Positions 4,539-8,469 of a stretch of 8,469 nucleotides of DNA are shown piece after piece. A program made the position numbers and the translations under genes. Position 1 is the first letter of the stretch. Every line of letters begins with the position of its first letter. The notes under the pieces are model-generated. The model did no database searches, had not been told where the DNA came from, and saw only the letters and a list, made by a program, of their open reading frames with translations. Origin of the DNA: Anaerolineales bacterium. GTDB lineage: Bacteria; Chloroflexota; Anaerolineae; 4572-78; J111. The DNA is taken from the NCBI GenBank assembly GCA_012032575.1, contig JAAUSP010000320.1:1-8469 (forward strand), in the 5' to 3' direction.

Positions 4539-6353
4539 GTGGATAAACACCTCGTTACGCTTGAATTCCCCAAAATTTTAAATAAATTAGCCGGCTATGC
4601 CATGTTCTCGGCCAGCAAGGAACTGGCGCTGGCTCTGCGCCCTAGCCCCTACCTGGCCGAAGCGCAGGCCTGGCAGTCCGAAACCAGCGAAGCGGCCCAT
4701 CTGCTCTCGGCCAAAGTGGGCATCAGTGTCGGCGGGTCGCGCGATGTCCGGCCGCTGACGGCGCGGGCGCAGCGTGGCGCTATCCTGCTGCCGGTCGAAC
4801 TGCTGGAAATCCGTCAAACGCTGATTGCCGCCCGCGATTTGCAGCGGACCATTACCCGGTTGATCGAAGTTTACCCGCGCCTGGCCGATATTGCCCAACG
4901 CATCGAGCCGTGCCCCGGCCTGGTCAACGACATCAGCCAGGCCATTGACGACCACGGCGAGGTCAAAAGCAATGCCAGCCCCAACCTGGCCCGTATCCGG
5001 CGCGAATTGGAAACGGCCCATAGCCGCCTGATGGAACGGCTCAACCGGCTGGTCGCATCCAGCCAGTACAGTCGCTATTTACAGGAGCCGCTGGTAACGC
5101 AGCGAGGGGGCCGCTATGTCGTTCCCCTGAAAGCCGAATTTAAGGGCAAAATTCAGGGCATTGTCCACGATCAAAGCGCCAGTGGGGCGACCCTCTTTAT
5201 CGAACCGCTGGCGACGGTGGAACTGAACAACAAATGGCGGCAGCTCCAACTCGACGAGGAAGAGGAAATCCGCAAAATCCTGCTGGCCCTGTCGGAACAG
5301 GTCGGCGGGCAAAGCCGGCTGATTGACCACACCGTCGCCGCCCTGGCCGAACTCGACCTGGCTTTTGCCAAGGCCAAGTACGCCGAGGCGATTGATGCCG
5401 TCGAGCCGATACTGTTTAATCCAAGCAGGGGGGCACAGGAGCGGAGGGGCAGAGGAGAAAGATTCTCTCCTGCCCCCCTGCCCCCCCGCTCCCCTGCTGC
5501 TTTCAAACTCAGCGCGGCCCGCCATCCCCTGCTCGACCCGCTTAAAGTGGTGCCTATCACCATCAACCTGCCTCCGGAAACGCGCATGCTCATCATCACC
5601 GGCCCGAATACCGGAGGTAAAACGGTCTCGCTCAAAACGGTGGGGCTGCTGGCGGCGATGGCCCAGGCGGGGCTGCGTATTCCTGCCGGCGAAGGCTCGA
5701 CCCTGCCCTTTTTCACCCGCATTTTCGCCGATATTGGCGATGAGCAGTCCATCGAGCAAAGCCTGTCTACTTTTTCCTCGCACATGACCAACATTGTGCA
5801 AATTCTGAGCGAGTGCGACGATGACTCGCTGGTGATTTTGGACGAACTGGGCGCGGGCACCGACCCCATCGAAGGGTCGGCTTTGGCCCGCTCGATCCTG
5901 TCCTATCTGCTGGAGGGGCAGGTGATGACCTTTGTGGCGACCCACTATTCGGAGTTGAAGGCGTTTGCCCACACCACCCCCGGCGTGACCAACGCCAGCA
6001 TGGAGTTCGATGTTGCCACCCTCTCGCCCACGTACCGGCTGCTGATTGGTCTGCCCGGCGCGTCCAACGCTTTCACCATTGCCCAGCGATTAGGAATTTC
6101 GGCGGATATTATCAACCGGGCGCGGGGACTGGTCAGCGAAGACGCCCAGCAAATCGAGGCGATGCTGGCCGAAATCAAGGCCCAAACTGAAGCGGCCCGG
6201 CAGGTTCGCCGCGACGCCGACGCCGAACGCCAGCGGGCCGAACAGGAAACGCAGCAGGTGCAGCGCCGCCTGGCCGAAATTGACAAGGAACGCCGGGACA
6301 TTCTTAATGCTGTGCGTGAGGATGCCCGCCGCGAAAATCAAGGCAGCCCGTGA
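4539..6353 (+). CDS. mutS2: Endonuclease MutS2, N-terminal and ATPase part (split by frameshift)
   Basis: MutS2 is a MutS-like ATPase with a C-terminal Smr nuclease; it suppresses recombination and, in B. subtilis, also rescues collided ribosomes. GTG 4539 is preferred over TTG 4533 because DKHLVTLEF then aligns with the usual family start. Helical core/clamp region to about 290, including QRGGRYVVPLKAEFKGKIQG and ASGATLFIEP. An unusual insert lies at 296-320 (bases 5424-5498). The ATPase follows: RHPLLD (328-333), Walker A GPNTGGKT (355-362), STFSSHM (410-416), Walker B VILDE (432-436) then LGAGTDP, and THYSELK (468-474). A charged coiled coil follows at about 525-595. The frame ends early at 6353: an extra C at about 6330 shifts it, and MutS2-like sequence continues in frame 1 (next entry). 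Removing that base gives 821 residues, slightly above the family's ~780-800; without the insert, 796. As it stands the protein lacks the Smr domain. Cotranscribed with cvpA. Confidence 0.93.
   Translation: MDKHLVTLEFPKILNKLAGYAMFSASKELALALRPSPYLAEAQAWQSETSEAAHLLSAKVGISVGGSRDVRPLTARAQRGAILLPVELLEIRQTLIAARDLQRTITRLIEVYPRLADIAQRIEPCPGLVNDISQAIDDHGEVKSNASPNLARIRRELETAHSRLMERLNRLVASSQYSRYLQEPLVTQRGGRYVVPLKAEFKGKIQGIVHDQSASGATLFIEPLATVELNNKWRQLQLDEEEEIRKILLALSEQVGGQSRLIDHTVAALAELDLAFAKAKYAEAIDAVEPILFNPSRGAQERRGRGERFSPAPLPPRSPAAFKLSAARHPLLDPLKVVPITINLPPETRMLIITGPNTGGKTVSLKTVGLLAAMAQAGLRIPAGEGSTLPFFTRIFADIGDEQSIEQSLSTFSSHMTNIVQILSECDDDSLVILDELGAGTDPIEGSALARSILSYLLEGQVMTFVATHYSELKAFAHTTPGVTNASMEFDVATLSPTYRLLIGLPGASNAFTIAQRLGISADIINRARGLVSEDAQQIEAMLAEIKAQTEAARQVRRDADAERQRAEQETQQVQRRLAEIDKERRDILNAVREDARRENQGSP
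5424..5498. repeat. Octamer-repeat palindrome inserted in frame within mutS2
   Basis: Exactly 75 bp. The left arm consists of purine-rich 8-mers AGCAGGGG, GGCACAGG, AGCGGAGG, GGCAGAGG, then AGAAAG. The right arm from 5462 is the pyrimidine counterpart (CTCTCCTG, CCCCCCTG, CCCCCCCG, CTCCCCTG, CT). The arms are complementary at roughly 27 of 37 positions, with perfect 8-bp tips AGCAGGGG/CCCCTGCT. It encodes 25 residues of Arg/Gly/Glu then Pro-rich sequence (RGAQERRGRGERF, SPAPLPPRSPA) where MutS2 proteins normally have a short linker before the RHPLL motif. The architecture matches the heptad palindrome at 3105-3168. Confidence 0.8.
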
Positions 6354-7005
6354 GGAAATCCGGGCGCTCAAAGAACAGGCTGAGGCGGAAATAAAGGCTA
6401 AGGCTGAGGCTAAAGCTGAGGCGGAGGCCATCCCGGAGGTTGAAGCAGAGGAGGGATTGGGACAGCTTGAGGCTAAAATCAGAACAAAGATTGAAAGCGA
6501 CAAGAAACCCAAGGCCAAACCCAAAGCCGAGGCTCCACCGGCCCCAACCGGCCCGGTGGAGTTGGGGGATAAGGTTTTTATTCCCCAGTTCAATACGGTC
6601 GGAGAAGTAGTGGGGTTGCAAAACAAGCAGGTCGAAGTGCAGTTGGGCGCGTTCCGCTCGACCGTGCCGCTGGCCAGCGTGACCCTGCGCGAAAAAGCCG
6701 CCCCCCGCGAAGCCGAGTCAACCTACAGTAGCGTTAAGATGCTCACGGTCGAATCGCCGGGAATGGAACTGGATTTGCGCGGGCAGGTGACAGAAGAAGC
6801 GCTGCTGCGACTGGACCAATATCTCGACCAGGCCTTTTTGGCCCGGCTGCCCTGGGTGCGGATCATTCACGGCAAGGGCAGCGGGGCCTTACGTCAGGCC
6901 GTGCGCCAGGAACTCACCGGCCACCCGATGGTCAGCTCCTACCGTCCCGGCGACGAAAGCGAAGGCGGCGAAGGCGTTACGGTGGTGAAGCTGGCGCATG
7001 GGTGA
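6322..7005 (+). CDS. mutS2: MutS2 C-terminal part: coiled coil, KOW-like and Smr domains (split by frameshift)
   Basis: This is the rest of the preceding gene in frame 1. Read through after deleting C6330, the junction becomes REDARAKIKAAREEIRALKEQ, a smooth coiled coil. Counting from ATG 6322: an Ala/Glu/Lys helix to about 75, encoded partly by GCTRAG-like hexamers (6379-6426); a KOW-like beta domain GDKVFIPQFNTVGEVVGL at about 79-96, continuing to SVTLRE; and the Smr domain with LDLRG (150-154), HGKG (183-186) followed by SGALRQAVRQ, and a typical Smr ending VTVVKLAHG. Smr is the nuclease domain of MutS2. ATG 6322 lies in the frame but has no usable ribosome binding site, so this is better seen as the tail of a frameshifted gene than as an independent protein. 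It stops at TGA 7003-7005, without a recognisable terminator. Confidence 0.88.
   Translation: MPAAKIKAAREEIRALKEQAEAEIKAKAEAKAEAEAIPEVEAEEGLGQLEAKIRTKIESDKKPKAKPKAEAPPAPTGPVELGDKVFIPQFNTVGEVVGLQNKQVEVQLGAFRSTVPLASVTLREKAAPREAESTYSSVKMLTVESPGMELDLRGQVTEEALLRLDQYLDQAFLARLPWVRIIHGKGSGALRQAVRQELTGHPMVSSYRPGDESEGGEGVTVVKLAHG
6379..6426 (+). repeat. Hexamer microsatellite-like run (GCTGAG/GCTAAG) in mutS2
   Basis: Eight consecutive hexamers, GCTGAG, GCGGAA, ATAAAG, GCTAAG, GCTGAG, GCTAAA, GCTGAG, GCGGAG, encode alternating Ala and Glu/Lys in the coiled coil. Such a run can change length in 6-bp steps without losing the frame. Confidence 0.6.
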
Positions 7006-7074
7006 GTTATTGTTATGTTGTTGAAAAACTGTGTTGAATTTTAACTGGGATTGGTTAGCCCAATATTTTTGATA

Positions 7075-7389
7075 ATGGACCAATTTAAACTGTTCCTTGA
7101 CAGTATTGCAATAATCCAGTGGAAGTATGAAAAAGTACTCCAGCAGGCTCAACAAGATTTCAACATCTTTTCCATTCTGAGAAGTGAGTCAGATGAAGTT
7201 TACTTGCATTCTCAATTCTTAGCTGAATTGCTCAATCCAAAAGGTTCACACAATCAAGGTAATATTTTGCTTGGTTTATTTCTTCAGCAGGTTGACCTAC
7301 CAAACTTTAACCTGAAAAACGTTTATGTAAAAAAGAATACAATGGCATTGATATTTTTATGGCTAATGGAACCCAAGCAATTATTTTAG
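7075..7389 (+). CDS. PD-(D/E)XK nuclease-superfamily protein, N-terminal part (split by frameshift)
   Basis: The first 87 residues from ATG 7075 match the start of PDDEXK_4-type proteins (PF14281): DFNIFSILR, then ESDEVYLHSQFLAELLNPKG and SHNQGNILLGLFL, the conserved R-x-E-V-x-H-S-x-F-L-x-x-L-L-(D/N)-P-x-G-x-H block. After VKK (A-run 7329-7334) the frame drifts into NTMALIFLWLMEPKQLF and stops at 7389. In the other frame the family continues as EYNGIDIFMANGTQ, so one A is missing from the run (six instead of seven). Restored, the gene would encode 419 residues. ATG 7075 is preferred over TTG 7051; neither has a clear ribosome binding site. The region is far more AT-rich than mutS2, suggesting transfer. 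Members are predicted nucleases, some with restriction or defence associations, but the function here is unknown. Confidence 0.72.
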   Translation: MDQFKLFLDSIAIIQWKYEKVLQQAQQDFNIFSILRSESDEVYLHSQFLAELLNPKGSHNQGNILLGLFLQQVDLPNFNLKNVYVKKNTMALIFLWLMEPKQLF

Positions 7390-8333
7390 AAAACAAAATT
7401 TATGCTGAAGATCAACCAGGGCAACTGGCAAGGTATTATGAGTCAGTACAGAAGCAAGGGTTTGAAGATATTTCAGTTATTTATTTAACTCTTAACGGTG
7501 ATAACCCAAGCGAACAAAGCACAAAGGGAATAGTAGCAGATTCCTTTTTACGCACTATATCTTATAGGGATGATATTGATGGGTGGTTGGAAGAGTGTAT
7601 AAAACAAGCCTCACAATATCCAGTTCTCAGAGAAACACTTGTTCAATATCAAAGATTGATAAAGAAATTGAGTGGTCAGTCGCTAGTCCGAGGATACACT
7701 ATGGAAATAAAAGAGTTACTCTTAAATGAAAGGAATATTAAACTCGCCATAGATGTTAGTCGCGCGTTGCCAGAAGCAAAGATTGAAATACAGTTTAATT
7801 TTTGGGAAGAATTGAAAGAGAAATTAGCTGCCAAAAACCACAAAATATATTATCTGGACGGCGAATCGTACACCAGATTAATGGTAGAGAATTTCTATCG
7901 AAGAAGCGCAAGGAATCGAAAGCATTATGGGTTACTTATTGAAATGCACGATCTTGGTGATTCAGAAGTTCTGATATTTTATGTAAATATTTATTGGTCA
8001 CTATACTATGGTTTTTCAGTTTACCAAAGAGAAAAACAGCATTGGATGGATGCAAAGGGAGAAAAATACGATTATTTAGCGGATATTATTGTTAAGGTCA
8101 TTGACAACAATTTTGCACGTACAGGTCATTCAATAGGTTGGAAAAATCAGAATCGAAAACTTGATTTTGAGACATTTAACAGTGAAGATATTTTTGCATT
8201 GGCAGATACAGTCAAGCGTTCGAAAATTTTAGATGAGTTAGTGGACGAAATCAGCGGCATAATCAACAAGTTCAACGAAGGATATGAACAGTTTATCTTT
8301 GCCGCAAAAGAAAATCACAAAACTGCCACATAA
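7359..8333 (+). CDS. PD-(D/E)XK nuclease-superfamily protein, catalytic and C-terminal part (split by frameshift)
   Basis: The continuation of the preceding gene in frame 3, readable back to 7335 (EYNGID). In restored numbering the catalytic Asp is D93 in NGIDIF, and the E-x-K pair is E106 and K108 in AIILENKIYAEDQPGQL, followed by the conserved Q117-L-x-R-Y and then VIYLTLNGDNP. The first in-frame ATG, 7359, lies after D93, so a protein started there would have E-x-K but no catalytic Asp. The remainder (NFWEELKEKLAAKNHKIYYL, then YRRSARNRKHYGLLIEM, IGWKNQNRKLDFE) is typical of the long C-terminal part of these proteins; the C-terminus is helical. It ends at TAA 8331-8333. There is no ribosome binding site at 7359, and codon use is AT-biased. 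I infer one split gene rather than two proteins. Confidence 0.78.
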   Translation: MANGTQAIILENKIYAEDQPGQLARYYESVQKQGFEDISVIYLTLNGDNPSEQSTKGIVADSFLRTISYRDDIDGWLEECIKQASQYPVLRETLVQYQRLIKKLSGQSLVRGYTMEIKELLLNERNIKLAIDVSRALPEAKIEIQFNFWEELKEKLAAKNHKIYYLDGESYTRLMVENFYRRSARNRKHYGLLIEMHDLGDSEVLIFYVNIYWSLYYGFSVYQREKQHWMDAKGEKYDYLADIIVKVIDNNFARTGHSIGWKNQNRKLDFETFNSEDIFALADTVKRSKILDELVDEISGIINKFNEGYEQFIFAAKENHKTAT

Positions 8334-8363
8334 TCGTCATACAATTGTAAACTGCGGTATAAT
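8334..8363 (+). promoter_or_regulatory. Promoter of the last gene
   Basis: A perfect -10 TATAAT (8358-8363) with TCGTCA (8334-8339; four of six match TTGACA) 18 bp upstream, starting directly after the nuclease stop codon. The predicted start is near 8370, leaving a short leader with GGAAG (8371-8375) six bases before ATG 8382. Confidence 0.6.
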
Positions 8364-8381
8364 CCATCCTGGAAGTGGACG

Positions 8382-8469
8382 ATGAACATTCCTGACATTT
8401 TGGCCGATATTCACGCCCTCGAAGAAGAATTGTTGGACTTTGAGCGTAAATTCGGCGTCCGCTCGGAAA
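8382..8469 (+). CDS. Small acidic protein, 5' end only
   Basis: ATG 8382 begins a frame open to the window end, giving 29 residues: MNIPDILADIHALEEELLDF then ERKFGVRSE. It is a charged helix. The pattern LEEELLDFERKFGVRSE resembles small Chloroflexota and cyanobacterial proteins of the type L-x-x-F-E-x-K-Y-G-x-x-S-E-x-F-Y, some found beside toxin genes, but too little is present to assign a family or function. A good promoter and an acceptable ribosome binding site (GGAAG) support it as a real gene. GC content returns to that of the upstream genes, marking the right edge of the AT-rich nuclease insert. Confidence 0.6.
   Translation, partial: MNIPDILADIHALEEELLDFERKFGVRSE

Noticed and set aside
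5323..5787. A 154-residue plus-strand frame rich in Pro, Ser and Arg.
   Set aside because: It is the out-of-frame reading of GC-rich mutS2 codons, with no family features.
5079..5972. A long minus-strand open frame of 297 residues opposite mutS2.
   Set aside because: It mirrors the mutS2 ATPase coding region, which has all family motifs on the plus strand. The minus translation shows no domain and no ribosome binding site.
6280..6321. An upstream start for the MutS2 C-terminal frame.
   Set aside because: Residues before about 6322 in that frame (MTRNAGTFLMLCVR) are not MutS2-like; the true upstream coding is in the other frame.

Overview
The window reads as a bacterial contig, most likely from a Chloroflexota (Anaerolineae-like) genome. 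That guess rests on gene style (bactofilin, CvpA-MutS2, a Met/Gly-rich exported protein) and on purine-rich short-tandem-repeat palindromes between and inside genes. It is an inference; no rRNA or tRNA is present to test it. The last base lies inside a gene. The first ~430 bases look foreign to the rest.

Layout. 1-434 (+): a broken piece of an MFS transporter, probably ArsJ, whose frame jumps at least four times in the first ~155 bases. 411-860 (-): the N-terminal 150 residues of an exported Met/Gly-rich protein, cut off where the transporter piece begins; the join is a short stretch that makes family-like sense on both strands. 861-1173: a promoter region with an 11-bp-spaced direct repeat, then a ~93 bp palindromic element. 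1174-2448 (+): an HD-domain protein. 2528-3046 (+): lspA, with a probable leaderless promoter. 3213-3665 (+): a bactofilin, with a strong sigma-70-type promoter, a leader holding a large heptad-repeat hairpin, and a clear intrinsic terminator. 3861-7005 (+): cvpA then mutS2, a pairing known from Firmicutes. mutS2 is split by one extra C and carries a 75-bp in-frame palindrome adding 25 residues just before its ATPase domain. 7075-8333 (+): an AT-rich PD-(D/E)XK nuclease-family gene, split by a one-base loss in an A-run just before its catalytic Asp. 8382-8469 (+): start of a small acidic protein behind a perfect TATAAT box.

How it fits together. lspA (lipoprotein signal peptidase), bactofilin (cell-shape scaffold) and cvpA (membrane protein) are envelope genes, each apparently with its own transcription start, and mutS2 probably follows cvpA on one transcript. 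The nuclease gene looks acquired: its base composition differs sharply and it has no link to its neighbours.

The most interesting signal is a set of repeat elements with one architecture (a purine arm of 7- or 8-bp tandem units, a short loop, a pyrimidine arm of the same units), seen in the bactofilin leader and inside the mutS2 coding sequence, with a one-armed relative before lspA. The three sets of frameshifts may partly be uncorrected sequencing errors and should be read with that caution.
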